The position numbers and the translations under genes were made by a program. From NCBI GenBank assembly GCA_017937485.1, contig JAGBDN010000018.1, forward strand, positions 55,906 to 119,905: a stretch of DNA of 64,000 nucleotides, written 5' to 3'. The stretch comes from Thermoguttaceae bacterium (GTDB taxonomy: Bacteria > Planctomycetota > Planctomycetia > Pirellulales > Thermoguttaceae). Shown one piece after another: positions 44,849 to 53,492 of the stretch (its first letter is position 1; every line of letters starts with the position of its first letter). Below the pieces are notes generated by a model that was not told the DNA's origin, searched no databases, and saw only the letters and a list, made by a program, of their open reading frames with translations.

Positions 44849-45691
44849 ATGAAAACGACGATCGTTATTCCCGCGCGCTTCGGTTCGAAACGCTTTCCCG
44901 GCAAGCCTTTAGCAAAACTCGAAGGCAAAGCGATTTTGCAACGCGTTTGGGAAATCGCCGCCGCCGTTTGCGAACAAGTCCCCGATTGCGACGCCGTCGT
45001 CGCGACCGAAACGCCCGACCTTGAAAATCGGAGCGAACGCATTGTCGAATTTTGCGAATCGCGACGCATTCCGGTCGTCGTTACGCCGAGTTCCTGCCGC
45101 TCCGGTTCCGACCGCGCTTGGGCCGCCGTTTCGTTCCGCGAGGAGACGCCGGACGTCGTCGTCAACTTGCAAGGCGACAACCCGATTTGTCCGCCGCAGT
45201 TTGTCGTCGACTTAATCGAAGCGCTTCGCGACAATATAAACGCCGACGTCGCAACGATTTACACCCGCTTAAATTGGGAAGCGCTCGACGCGTTGCGAGC
45301 GGCGAAAAAGACGTCGCCGTTCAGCGGAACGACCGTCGCCGTCTCGAAAACCGGCGACGCGCTTTGGTTCTCGAAGAACATTATTCCGGCGATTCGCGGC
45401 GAGGAAGCGTTGCGCGCGGCGTCGCCGACAAGTCCTATCTGCCGCCATATTGGACTTTACGCTTACCGTTTCGACGCGTTGCGCTTTTTCGCCAACTCGA
45501 AAAAAGGCGAATACGAGAAATTAGAACAACTCGAACAGTTGCGCTTCATCGAAAACGGGTATAAAATCCAAATGATCGAAGGCGCTTATCCCTCCGGTTT
45601 CGAAGGGGTTACGTCGGGCGTCGACACATTGGAAGACCTCGAGCGCGTCGCGGCGGTTTTACGAAATCACGGCGAACTTTTAGACCGGTAA
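44849..45691 (+). CDS. kdsB: 3-deoxy-manno-octulosonate cytidylyltransferase
   Basis: KdsB activates Kdo as CMP-Kdo for LPS inner-core assembly. The 280-residue sequence has VIPARFGSKRFPGKPLA, VVATETPD, CRSGSDRAWAA, VVNLQGDNPICPP, HIGLYAYR and LEQLEQLRFIENG, all standard for the family. It implies an LPS-type outer membrane. A weak AAGAG precedes the ATG. The histidine phosphatase gene follows 140 bp later on the same strand. Confidence 0.94.
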   Translation: MKTTIVIPARFGSKRFPGKPLAKLEGKAILQRVWEIAAAVCEQVPDCDAVVATETPDLENRSERIVEFCESRRIPVVVTPSSCRSGSDRAWAAVSFREETPDVVVNLQGDNPICPPQFVVDLIEALRDNINADVATIYTRLNWEALDALRAAKKTSPFSGTTVAVSKTGDALWFSKNIIPAIRGEEALRAASPTSPICRHIGLYAYRFDALRFFANSKKGEYEKLEQLEQLRFIENGYKIQMIEGAYPSGFEGVTSGVDTLEDLERVAAVLRNHGELLDR

Positions 45692-45831
45692 TTCCGCCTT
45701 ATCTCCCGCGAATTTACCGTTTATCGACGGCGGTCGCCTTTTGGGCTCGCTCCGCGTCGTTTCCGACGAAAACAACGTTTTCGCGCGTTTTCGTCAACGC
45801 TTAACACTAAAATATTGAAAGACTTAACGCA

Positions 45832-46536
45832 ATGACGCAAGACAAGCGATCTTCCGAAACGACGCTTATCGTCGCTCGACACGGCAATACGTTTGAAAAA
45901 GGCGACGTTATTTTACGCGTCGGCGCTCGCACCGATTTGCCGCTGACCGCCGAAGGTCGCGAGCAAGGTCGACGGCTTGGCGCCAAGTTGGCGGAACTCG
46001 GCTTGCGTCCGACGACGTTTTACTCGGCGCCGCTTCGTCGAACGCTCGAAACGGCGTCGGAAATCGCGTTGGCGCAAGAACTTAACGCGGAACCGCTCGT
46101 CGAGGAAATTTTTTTGACGGAACTCGATTACGGCGCCGACGACGGACGTCCGGAAGCGGAAGTCGCGCGGCGACTCGGCGAAGTCGAATTAGGCGACGAC
46201 GCCGAAAACGCGACGACGGAAGAGCTTGAAGCGTCGGGACTTGCGGCGCTCAAACGTTGGGACGCGGAGAAACGGCTTCCGCTCGGTTGGACGTTTTTGC
46301 AGGAACGCGTCGACCGACTCGGCGCCGATTGGCGTTCGTTCGCGGCGCGCGTCGTCGTCGAACATTCCGGCGAAACGGTCGTCGCGACGACAAGCAACGG
46401 AATCGCAAGGTTTGCGACGGCGATTTTGCCGCCGGACGCGCCGATCCCGGAAAAGCTCAAACTCGCGACCGGCGCGTTCGGCGTCTTCGTTTGGAACGGC
46501 GAAAGCTGGCGCCTCGACGCTTGGAACGTTCGCTAA
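45832..46536 (+). CDS. Histidine phosphatase family protein
   Basis: The 234-residue protein has the phosphoglycerate-mutase-like catalytic motif VARHGNTFEKGD (RHG), LTAEGREQGRRLG, YSAPLRRTLETA, a central acid region ELDYGADDGRPE, and a late VVEHSGETVVATTSNGIARF where H is replaced by SNG-type residues. That departure from the usual second His is a possible difference in activity. The substrate is unknown; sugar phosphate or nucleotide are possible. Confidence 0.85.
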   Translation: MTQDKRSSETTLIVARHGNTFEKGDVILRVGARTDLPLTAEGREQGRRLGAKLAELGLRPTTFYSAPLRRTLETASEIALAQELNAEPLVEEIFLTELDYGADDGRPEAEVARRLGEVELGDDAENATTEELEASGLAALKRWDAEKRLPLGWTFLQERVDRLGADWRSFAARVVVEHSGETVVATTSNGIARFATAILPPDAPIPEKLKLATGAFGVFVWNGESWRLDAWNVR

Positions 46537-46561
46537 CCGTTGCCGCGACAACAAGTTTCCT

Positions 46562-47566
46562 TCATTTCTCTTTTCGTTTCCATTGCGACAAAAAGCCGTC
46601 GTCGAAGGCTCGTTCAAGCCAATCGGCGACGGAAAGTTCGTCGTTAGCCGTTTCGACGGCGCGCTCGACTTCGTTCGTCATATCGGGGCGCGCCGTTCCA
46701 AAGGCCGAACAGTCGGTCGCGCTTTGCAGAACGCCGTTCTCGAAGTCAAGTTCCAGCAACGTTTTATATGTCGCCGAATCGCCGTCCGTCGAGTCGAACG
46801 GGTCGACGATTTCGTCGCAAGCCGAAACGTTCGGCGCTTTTCTTTTGCCGCTCGACGACGCGTCAAATCCCAATTTTGCGACGTCCCCCATTTCGACGTT
46901 CTTGATTTCCAACCCAAAATTCATTCTGTCGGAGAAAGACTCGTCGGCGGACGCGGCGCCGGTTGGTTCGGCAACGCAATCGGCGCCGATCAAAATCGTT
47001 CCGGTAAAATCGAGCGGCAAATCGCATTCTTCGTAAAGGAAGCGGCAACCGGCGGTTGCGTCGTCGGAAAGCGTCGTCGGCGCGGCGCCGTCGAAAAGGC
47101 CGGCTTCGTCCGCGCGTCGAGCGAGCAAGTCGCGATGAAATTCGTCTTCGTTATCGAACCAGGGAAACTCCGCTTCGAGAGCCGCGATTTCGGCCCTCAA
47201 CCGCGCCGCGTTCGTTTGAACCGTTTCCTTCCCTTCCGCCGCCCCACCCCCTTCAACGGTTTCAATTATGTCAAAATCCGCAAGGAGCCGGGCGAGTTCG
47301 CGCTTTTTCCGCAAACGCTCGACGGCGAGCCGCCCCAGCTCCGACTTGCAGTCGAGCGGCGACGCGTACAAATTTCGAATAATCAAACGTTCCTCGGCGT
47401 CAACGGCGAACTCGGCGACGTAACCGCGTCGGCAAGCGTCGTCCGCGCTCGCGACGTAAAGTCCGAAATCCTCGGGGTTAAAAAGCGTTCCGCCGCACGA
47501 GTCGACAACGGAAAAGACGCGCCGCCGGAAATAAAAGCGGTCTTCAATTTGCGCGGTCATTTGCAT
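46562..47566 (-). CDS. Uncharacterised protein, paralogue of the next gene upstream (long copy)
   Basis: The 334-residue protein shares its layout with the product of 47764-48564: AQIEDRFYF(Y)R at the N-terminus, FNPEDFGLYV, CRRGYVAEFAVD, RLIIRNLYASPLDCKSELGR, DFTGTILIGADCV, and a C-terminal LLELDFENGVLQ. I recall widespread short unnamed proteins with the order AQI-D...LF-P...TACWRGY...FTG-LLI...HMGF...EL-F--G-L; these two look like enlarged members. No signal peptide or catalytic motif. An extra Asp/Glu-rich insertion of about 60 residues is absent from the paralogue. AAGGG precedes ATG 47566; ATG 47560 is also possible. Confidence 0.7.
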   Translation of the reverse strand: MQMTAQIEDRFYFRRRVFSVVDSCGGTLFNPEDFGLYVASADDACRRGYVAEFAVDAEERLIIRNLYASPLDCKSELGRLAVERLRKKRELARLLADFDIIETVEGGGAAEGKETVQTNAARLRAEIAALEAEFPWFDNEDEFHRDLLARRADEAGLFDGAAPTTLSDDATAGCRFLYEECDLPLDFTGTILIGADCVAEPTGAASADESFSDRMNFGLEIKNVEMGDVAKLGFDASSSGKRKAPNVSACDEIVDPFDSTDGDSATYKTLLELDFENGVLQSATDCSAFGTARPDMTNEVERAVETANDELSVADWLERAFDDGFLSQWKRKEK

Positions 47567-47763
47567 TTGTTCCCTTACCTTCGAAAAGAAAAAAGACGCC
47601 GTTTATTACACGCGCCACCTTGACGCAAGCCGTTGATTCGTTTACACGTATAATACGTCGTTACTAAATGCTCGACAAGAACCGACGCCACAGCCAACGG
47701 CGTCCTCGCGCATCGCGGCCCCCCCTTAATCGAACGACGCTTGTCAAGACCTTTACCTTCCCA

Positions 47764-48564
47764 TTATCCGTTCAAAAAACTCCATTTAGAATCGGACGCC
47801 AAATCAAACGAATCGTCGATAGCGTCGACAACGGCTTTCATTCCGTCGCCTTTTGCGCGATCCAAAATCCCTAAACCACAATTGCCTTGCGCTCCTCTCG
47901 CTCGCGCCGCGGCTTTGGAACGATCAACCGCTTTTTCCAAAACGCCATTCTTGAAGTCGAGCTCCCACAAGTTTTTATAACCAATCGGTTCCTGAAACCC
48001 CATATGAACGTAAAACTTATTGTCAAAATCGGCGCCAATCAAAAGCGAACCGGTAAATTGGATCGGTTCCGCGATATCCTCGTAAATCATACGACAATGG
48101 TTATACGCCGAATCGCTACAAACCGCGGCAACGCCGTTTAATGTCGGAGCTTCGTCCGGCGCGCTCGCCAAAAGATTACGATAATATTCATTTCGATCTT
48201 CAAAGGTCGGAATGGCTTTATGCAAACGCTCGATTTCCGTTTTAAGACGTCTCGTTTCCTCCGATTCTTCGTCGTTGTTTTCGTTCAACGTCCGTTGCAA
48301 GGTCAAAACAAGCCGGGTTCCTTCATAAATATTACGTCCTAACTCGGTTTTGCAGTTCACTACGTTGGCCTCTAAACCACGAAGAATCAAACGATTTTCA
48401 TTGTCAACCGAAAATTCGGCAACAAATCCGCGATAGCAGGCGGTACTAACGCCATACACGCAAATTCCAAAATCAAACGGATTAAAAAATTCCTCGCCCT
48501 GAATCCCCACGACGTCAAATTCTTGATCGCGATAATAAAACCGATCTTCAATTTGCGCGGTCAT
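47764..48564 (-). CDS. Uncharacterised protein, paralogue of the gene downstream (short copy)
   Basis: This 266-residue soluble protein belongs to the same family as the product of 46562-47566: MTAQIEDRFYYRDQEFDVVG, FFNPFDFGICVYG, CYRGFVAEFSVDNENRLILR (in part), FTGSLLIGADFDNKFYVHMGF and LWELDFKNGVLEKAVDRSKA. It keeps the HMGF motif that the other copy has lost. Its DNA is visibly less GC-rich than its neighbours (more AAT, TTT, CAA and ATA), suggesting later arrival or relaxed selection. A strong AAGGAG precedes the ATG. Tandem duplicates of small soluble proteins like this are typical of immunity or accessory families, but no partner gene is seen. Confidence 0.75.
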   Translation of the reverse strand: MTAQIEDRFYYRDQEFDVVGIQGEEFFNPFDFGICVYGVSTACYRGFVAEFSVDNENRLILRGLEANVVNCKTELGRNIYEGTRLVLTLQRTLNENNDEESEETRRLKTEIERLHKAIPTFEDRNEYYRNLLASAPDEAPTLNGVAAVCSDSAYNHCRMIYEDIAEPIQFTGSLLIGADFDNKFYVHMGFQEPIGYKNLWELDFKNGVLEKAVDRSKAAARARGAQGNCGLGILDRAKGDGMKAVVDAIDDSFDLASDSKWSFLNG

Positions 48565-48847
48565 TTTAGTCTCCTTGTTTCACCTGGAAACGCTAAACTA
48601 CGAAGAGCGTTTGAATTACGACCGAGATACCGAAACGCGTTTCGAACGTCATCCCTCGGTCGACGACGCAATTTTCCCACCGGTCGGCGGGCCAAACTAT
48701 TTTTAGCGGGGCGACGCGACGCGGAATACGCGTCCAAATCTCGCCGCCGTTCTTCATTATAAACGCGTCAAAACGGGAAGTCAAGCAAAGGTATGACGCC
48801 GGGCGTCCCACCTCGCGCAAAAAATGCAAGAAAAGTCAAGAAACGAC

Positions 48848-48896
48848 AAAAAGCCTCCGTCCCGCGTCGTTGTCGACGCAAGGTTCGGAGGCTTTT
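48848..48896. terminator. Bidirectional hairpin upstream of the paralogue pair
   Basis: AAAAAGCCTCCG (48848-48859) and CGGAGGCTTTT (48886-48896) form an 11-bp stem with T/A runs on both sides. Confidence 0.75.
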
Positions 48897-48967
48897 CGGA
48901 ACGGTTCGCGGAAACGTCGGCGCGACGGTCGCTTGCGCCGTTAAACGTCGAACGCTCGGTCGCGCAA

Positions 48968-49140
48968 CGTTTTAAGAACGTCGCGGCGCTCGGTCGCGGG
49001 CGGCGCTTCGGCGCGGCGTTTAACGCAAAGTTGACGGCGCGACGTTTTAAGAAGCGTCGCGGCGCTCGGTCGCGGGCGGCGCTTTGTCGCGGCGTTTAAC
49101 GCAAACCGGCGGCGCGACGCGTTAAGAAGCGTCGCGCCAT
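48968..49140. repeat. 75-bp tandem repeat, about 2.3 copies
   Basis: Copies begin at 48968, 49043 and (partial) 49118, each starting with CGTTTTAAGAA or a close variant and sharing GCGGCGCTCGGTCGCGGGCG. Each unit contains CGCGACG...CGTCGCG-type dyads. It fills the gap downstream of the dehydrogenase stop codon. No open frame through it resembles a protein. The remainder of 48565-49161 has only the hairpin at 48848. Confidence 0.85.
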
Positions 49141-49161
49141 TCGTTTACGTCGAGGCGAAAA

Positions 49162-50235
49162 TTAGAGGTTTTCGCAGACGAGGTCGCCGATTTCGGTCGT
49201 CGAGTACCCCATTTGACCGGCGGCTTGGCTCTTCATCTTCGTGCCGGTAACGAGTTGAACCGACTTCATAATACGGTCGGCGGCGGTTTGGTAACCTTCG
49301 TGTTCCAGCAACATCGCGGCGGAGCTGATCGACGCGATCGGGTTGATTTGATTCAAACCGGTGAACTTCGGCGCGGTGCCGCCGATCGGCTCGAACATAC
49401 TCGTCCCGCCGGCGTCCGGGCAGAGGTTCGCGCCCGCCGCGACGCCGAGACCGCCTTGAAGGATACCCGCCAAGTCGGTGATGATGTCGCCGAACATATT
49501 CGTCGTAACGATAACGTCGTAATTTTCCGGGCAGTCGACCATATAAATACAGCACGCGTCGACGTGATGGTATTCTTTTTGAACGTCCGGATATTCGGCG
49601 CCGACTTCCTCGAACGTGCGCATCCAGAGGTCGTGCCCGAACGTCAGAACGTTCGTTTTCGCGACGAGCGTAACCTTTTTACCCTTCGGATTGTTGCGGC
49701 GGCGAGCGTATTCAAACGCCCAGCGGACGCAGCGTTCGCAACCTTTGCGCGTGTAAATCGCCGTTTGCGTCGCGACTTCGTCCGGCGTTCCCTTCTTCAG
49801 GAAACCGCCGATCCCGGCGTACATATCTTCCGTATTTTCGCGGACGACGACAAAGTCGAGGTCTTCCGGGCCCTTGTTGCGAAGCGGGGTCGCGACGCCG
49901 GGAAGCAATTTCACCGGGCGAAGGTTGATGTATTGATCGAATTCGAAACGCAAGCGGAGCAAGAGGCCCTTTTCGAGAATGCCCGGCTTCACGTCGACGT
50001 GTCCGACCGCGCCCAAAAGAATCGAACTAAATTGGCGCAGTTGTTCGACTTCGTCGTCGGTGATGATAATCCCGCCGTTTTTCAGGTAGCGTTCGCCGCA
50101 AATGTCGAAATCGGTCAGTTCGAGCTTGATATTTTCAAGTTTCGCGACTTCCTTCAAGACTTTAACCGCTTCGCCGACCACTTCCGGCCCGGTTCCATCG
50201 CCGCCGAGGGTCGCCACTTTCAACACATCGTTCAT
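49162..50235 (-). CDS. Isopropylmalate/isocitrate dehydrogenase family protein (3-isopropylmalate dehydrogenase-like)
   Basis: This beta-decarboxylating dehydrogenase of 357 residues has LGGDGTGPEVVGEA, FDQYINLRPVKLLPGV, VVRENTEDMYAG, the catalytic Tyr/Lys region (TRKGCERCVRWAFEYAR; AKTNVLTFGHDLW), the metal Asp in TNMFGDIITDLAG, and EPIGGTAPKFTG. The ENTEDMYAG sequence and KTNVL point to the LeuB-like/tartrate dehydrogenase branch. Leucine synthesis is the likeliest role, but no other leu gene is nearby. ATG 50235 follows GGAGAAG; the frame to 50358 is not used. Confidence 0.9.
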   Translation of the reverse strand: MNDVLKVATLGGDGTGPEVVGEAVKVLKEVAKLENIKLELTDFDICGERYLKNGGIIITDDEVEQLRQFSSILLGAVGHVDVKPGILEKGLLLRLRFEFDQYINLRPVKLLPGVATPLRNKGPEDLDFVVVRENTEDMYAGIGGFLKKGTPDEVATQTAIYTRKGCERCVRWAFEYARRRNNPKGKKVTLVAKTNVLTFGHDLWMRTFEEVGAEYPDVQKEYHHVDACCIYMVDCPENYDVIVTTNMFGDIITDLAGILQGGLGVAAGANLCPDAGGTSMFEPIGGTAPKFTGLNQINPIASISSAAMLLEHEGYQTAADRIMKSVQLVTGTKMKSQAAGQMGYSTTEIGDLVCENL

Positions 50236-50510
50236 TATTCTTCTCCGCAATTTCGTTCCGTTCGACGGCGCGTTTCGTTCGGGAAAATTTCGCTCGTTTC
50301 CCCGCTTTTTATCGCAAACCGTCGACTTTTCGCGTTTTCCGCCGCTTCTCGCGCTCAAATTTTCCGGAACGACTCGCCGGAAAGCGCAAGAAAAGCGGGA
50401 CGCGAAAAAAGACGTTAAATCTTAACCCCTTTATTATGACGCGGCGCGTAATTTTGACAAGCCCCCCGACGCGATTTCTCCCGACTTTCGCCGAAACCGC
50501 TCCGCTCCGC

Positions 50511-50607
50511 CGTCAAAACCGGCCCAAACGCTCAACGCGCCGCCGTTTGCCGTCGTCAAAATCGGCTCAACCGCCCAACGCGCCGCCGTTTGCAACCGTT
50601 AAAATCG
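50511..50607. repeat. 43-bp degenerate tandem repeat
   Basis: Copies begin at 50511, 50554 and (partial) 50597, sharing CAACGCGCCGCCGTTTG and CGTCAAAA. It lies in the 461-bp gap 50236-50696 between the dehydrogenase and the methyltransferase-like gene, where no other gene is seen. Confidence 0.7.
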
Positions 50608-50696
50608 TTTCGAACGTCAAACCTTACGCCGTTCGACGCTTATACAAAGCGCGTCCGCCGTCGACGCTCGAACCGTTAAAATCGACAAAATCGCCG

Positions 50697-51557
50697 TCAG
50701 CGGTAAAACTTGCGCACTCGCGAAATCGACTCGAACCCGCCGAGTTCGAGGCATTCGCGGACGCATTCCATCGCCGGCGCGTCGTCGGCCAAAACCTCGT
50801 ACTTGCGCTTCACCGAGCCGACGACGTAATCGAGCCCGAGCGGAAACGCCAGCGTCAGGAGCGCGCTTTCGAGCGGACTCTTCACCGGCGAACCGTCGCA
50901 TTTGCGTTTCGGCGGAAGCATCACGGTGAAATTGCTCAACCCGACCGACGCGTGAACGCCCGCCATTTCCGGGTTCGCTTTGATCATTTTTAGCGAATCG
51001 AGAAGGCGCGCCAGGTTTCCTTCAAAGTCGCTCCCGATCGGCGCGACGCCGGGATCGAAGATAATGTCGTCGTTCGGAATCCCGCGTTTTTTCGCTTCGG
51101 CGAAGAGGAGTTCGGCGGCGGAGTACGTCTCTTCGGCGGTTCGCGACGGCGCGCCGTTCCCGTCGGCGTCGACGTATTCCGTCAGGAGCAAAATCGGGCG
51201 GAAGGGCGCGATTTCGTACAAATCGAACATTTCCGTTCGCAGCGGCGAAATCGAATTCAAAATCGGCTTTCCGCGACTCGGGTCGCAAGCGCGAAGTCCC
51301 GCCTCCGCCAGCGCGTAATCGGGCGAGTCGACCGAAATCGGCTTGTCGGTCGCTTCGCAGATCGCCTTCACGACCGCCGCCATAAACTCCGGCGAGCGCG
51401 TCCCGACGTTGGCGTCGATATACGCGGCGCCGTTCTCCGCTTGGAAGCGCGCCAATTCCTTGACGCCGTCGAAGTCCGCCGCCTCGAACATCGCGTTCGT
51501 CGACGGAACGGAGTCGTTGATCGACTCGCCGATAATCGTCAAACCGGGAAACGCCAT
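50697..51557 (-). CDS. Pterin-binding methyltransferase (methyltetrahydrofolate methyltransferase/dihydropteroate synthase-like)
   Basis: The 286-residue protein is a pterin-binding TIM barrel: TIIGESIND at the N-terminus, GAAYIDANVGT, PISVDSPD, KPILNSISPL, DDIIFDPGVAPIGSD and GVHASVGLSNFT, the order expected for AcsE/MeTr-type methyltetrahydrofolate:corrinoid protein methyltransferases. Dihydropteroate synthase is less likely because the N-substrate loop pattern differs. In anaerobes it would move a methyl group from methyl-H4folate to a corrinoid protein; no corrinoid protein gene is adjacent. Confidence 0.85.
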   Translation of the reverse strand: MAFPGLTIIGESINDSVPSTNAMFEAADFDGVKELARFQAENGAAYIDANVGTRSPEFMAAVVKAICEATDKPISVDSPDYALAEAGLRACDPSRGKPILNSISPLRTEMFDLYEIAPFRPILLLTEYVDADGNGAPSRTAEETYSAAELLFAEAKKRGIPNDDIIFDPGVAPIGSDFEGNLARLLDSLKMIKANPEMAGVHASVGLSNFTVMLPPKRKCDGSPVKSPLESALLTLAFPLGLDYVVGSVKRKYEVLADDAPAMECVRECLELGGFESISRVRKFYR

Positions 51558-51803
51558 ATCTTCTTTTATTCCTTACTTTACGTTTTCATTCCGTCGACGT
51601 TTCGCCCGTTCCCGCAGGAGCGGCGCGACATTCCCCAAACCGCCGACGCTCGTTTTTAATTATACTCGCTCCGCGAACGTTCGCAAGCCCCCCGGTTCCG
51701 TCTTTTGATCGTCGACGCTAACCGACGCGAAATCGGGGAGTTCCGCGTCGAAAAAATTTCGCGTTAAACCTCGGAAAAAATCAAAGAAATTTTCCGAAAA
51801 CGC

Positions 51804-51832
51804 TTGAAAAACCCTTTCGTTCTTGTTAACAT
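51804..51832 (+). promoter_or_regulatory. Promoter of the first DUF1559 gene
   Basis: TTGAAA (51804-51809) and TAACAT (51827-51832) have 17-bp spacing and leave a leader of about 115 nt before ATG 51952. The rest of 51558-51951 shows no gene. Confidence 0.45.
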
Positions 51833-51951
51833 TAATACTAAAGGGCGCGACGCGACGTAAGTCGGCGACCGACCGCGTTTCGGACGTCGCGTTCTTTTAC
51901 CTAAATTACGTCCATTCAGTTATTTCCACGACACTTACAAGGAACCTTCGT

Positions 51952-53139
51952 ATGACGACCATTTTTGTCAACATGGGGAGGAGAGGCAAACAGCGTAAGC
52001 GCGGATTTACTCTCGTCGAACTCCTCGTCGTTATCGCCATCATCGGCATTCTCATCGGCTTGCTTCTTCCGGCGGTTCAAGCGGCTCGCGAAGCCGCGCG
52101 TCGAATGCAATGCACGAACAACCTGAAACAACTCGGCTTAGCCTGCATGAGCTACGCCGACGCGCACGGCGACTCCCTCCCGATGGGCTCCGACTGCATC
52201 GGTTGCGAAAGCAACGACAGTCGCGGCCTCGGCCCCCGTATTTACCTCCTGCCCTACCTCGAACAAAGCGCGCTCTACGGCGAAACGATGGAAGCGGTTA
52301 AGGGCGGCGCCTACGCTTGGACGCTTCCGCAGTCGATCATCTCGACCGCCGTCGACGGTTACAAATGCCCGTCGGACGGCCAGTCGCGTCAGCTCCGCCA
52401 AGACACGCACTCGACGACCAACCAATACTCGCCGAACAACTACGTCTTCAGCAACGGCGACTACTGCGCTAAAGACGAAGACTGGAACTGGAACGGCAAA
52501 GACGAGCCGAACAAAGTTCCGGCGAACTACTCGCGCGGCGCTTTCCAACCGCGTTACTGGACGCATCTTGCGTCGATTACCGACGGAACCTCGAACACCG
52601 CGCTGGCGTCGGAAGGCGTCATCGGGCGCGGCTCCGGAGCGGCGACGAACGGCGGGCTCCTCCGAGGCGGCGTCGCGGTTAACCGAACCGACGTTTTCGG
52701 CGGCTCCGGAACCGGTCACTGGACCTGCGAATACTCCGGCTTCAACCCGCAAACCTGCATTAATTTGCGCTCCGGAGCGAACGAGTTCTCGTCGAGCGCG
52801 CAGGTCAACCAGCAAGATCGCCTCGTCCGTTGGACCGACGGGCAGCCGTATTTCTCCGGCTTCAACACGATTCTGCCGCCGAACGCGCCGATCTGTTCCT
52901 CCGGCGCGTCGCACTACGACCCGGCCCTCCTTCCGCCGCAATCGTTCCACTCCGGCGGCGTCAACGTCGCGATGGTCGACGGTTCCGTCCGCTTCGTTAG
53001 CGAAACGGTCGACTGCGGCAACCTGACCGGCTCCACCGTCGGTTCCAACACCGGCCTCGGCAAACGCTCCGGCAAGTCGTCCTTCGGCGTTTGGGGCGCC
53101 CTCGGCTCCCGCGACGGCGGCGAAACCGAAACGCTGTAA
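51952..53139 (+). CDS. DUF1559 prepilin-like protein
   Basis: From ATG 51952 (AAGGA upstream) the product has 395 residues. A type IV prepilin leader is clear: basic residues, then cleavage site G18|F19 in [11 protein letters not shown] and a hydrophobic helix. [19 protein letters not shown] then [11 protein letters not shown] follow, typical of planctomycete DUF1559. The secreted domain has many Asn, Ser and Gly and several Cys, ending in [16 protein letters not shown]. Such proteins are present in tens to hundreds of copies per genome and presumably form or decorate surface structures. The next gene is a close paralogue. Confidence 0.97.
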   Translation: MTTIFVNMGRRGKQRKRGFTLVELLVVIAIIGILIGLLLPAVQAAREAARRMQCTNNLKQLGLACMSYADAHGDSLPMGSDCIGCESNDSRGLGPRIYLLPYLEQSALYGETMEAVKGGAYAWTLPQSIISTAVDGYKCPSDGQSRQLRQDTHSTTNQYSPNNYVFSNGDYCAKDEDWNWNGKDEPNKVPANYSRGAFQPRYWTHLASITDGTSNTALASEGVIGRGSGAATNGGLLRGGVAVNRTDVFGGSGTGHWTCEYSGFNPQTCINLRSGANEFSSSAQVNQQDRLVRWTDGQPYFSGFNTILPPNAPICSSGASHYDPALLPPQSFHSGGVNVAMVDGSVRFVSETVDCGNLTGSTVGSNTGLGKRSGKSSFGVWGALGSRDGGETETL

Positions 53140-53303
53140 ATCTCGTTTTCCTCGACGAAACGTCAAACGCTCCCGTCGCCGCGTCGTCTCCGTCGGCGAC
53201 GGGCTCGCGTTCCTCTCGAAACGCCCTTGTTAAAAACGCTCAAAATTCAAAAACAAAAATTTCTCCTATTTTCTAAAAAATCGTCTTTTAGCGTCCGCCC
53301 CCC

Positions 53304-53332
53304 CTTTGCGTTTCCAAAGTCGGCGGTATAAT
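53304..53332 (+). promoter_or_regulatory. Promoter of the second DUF1559 gene
   Basis: TATAAT at 53327-53332, in a GGCGGTATAATCGGCG context, has a weak -35 (CTTTGC at 53304, or TTGCGT at 53306 with 15-bp spacing). The rest of the 353-bp gap 53140-53492 holds no gene. Confidence 0.5.
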
Positions 53333-53492
53333 CGGCGAAAATATCTTCCATTGCCGACCGTCGACCCCGTTTAAGACTTTCGGCGTTAGGAACGCTTGTA
53401 TTCGCCGCGTCGAGGCCGCGCTCTTTCCGGCTTCGGCGTCGAGGCAATGTCGCCTACTTACGACTTTCCAACGCTTTAAGGACAGTTTTCCT

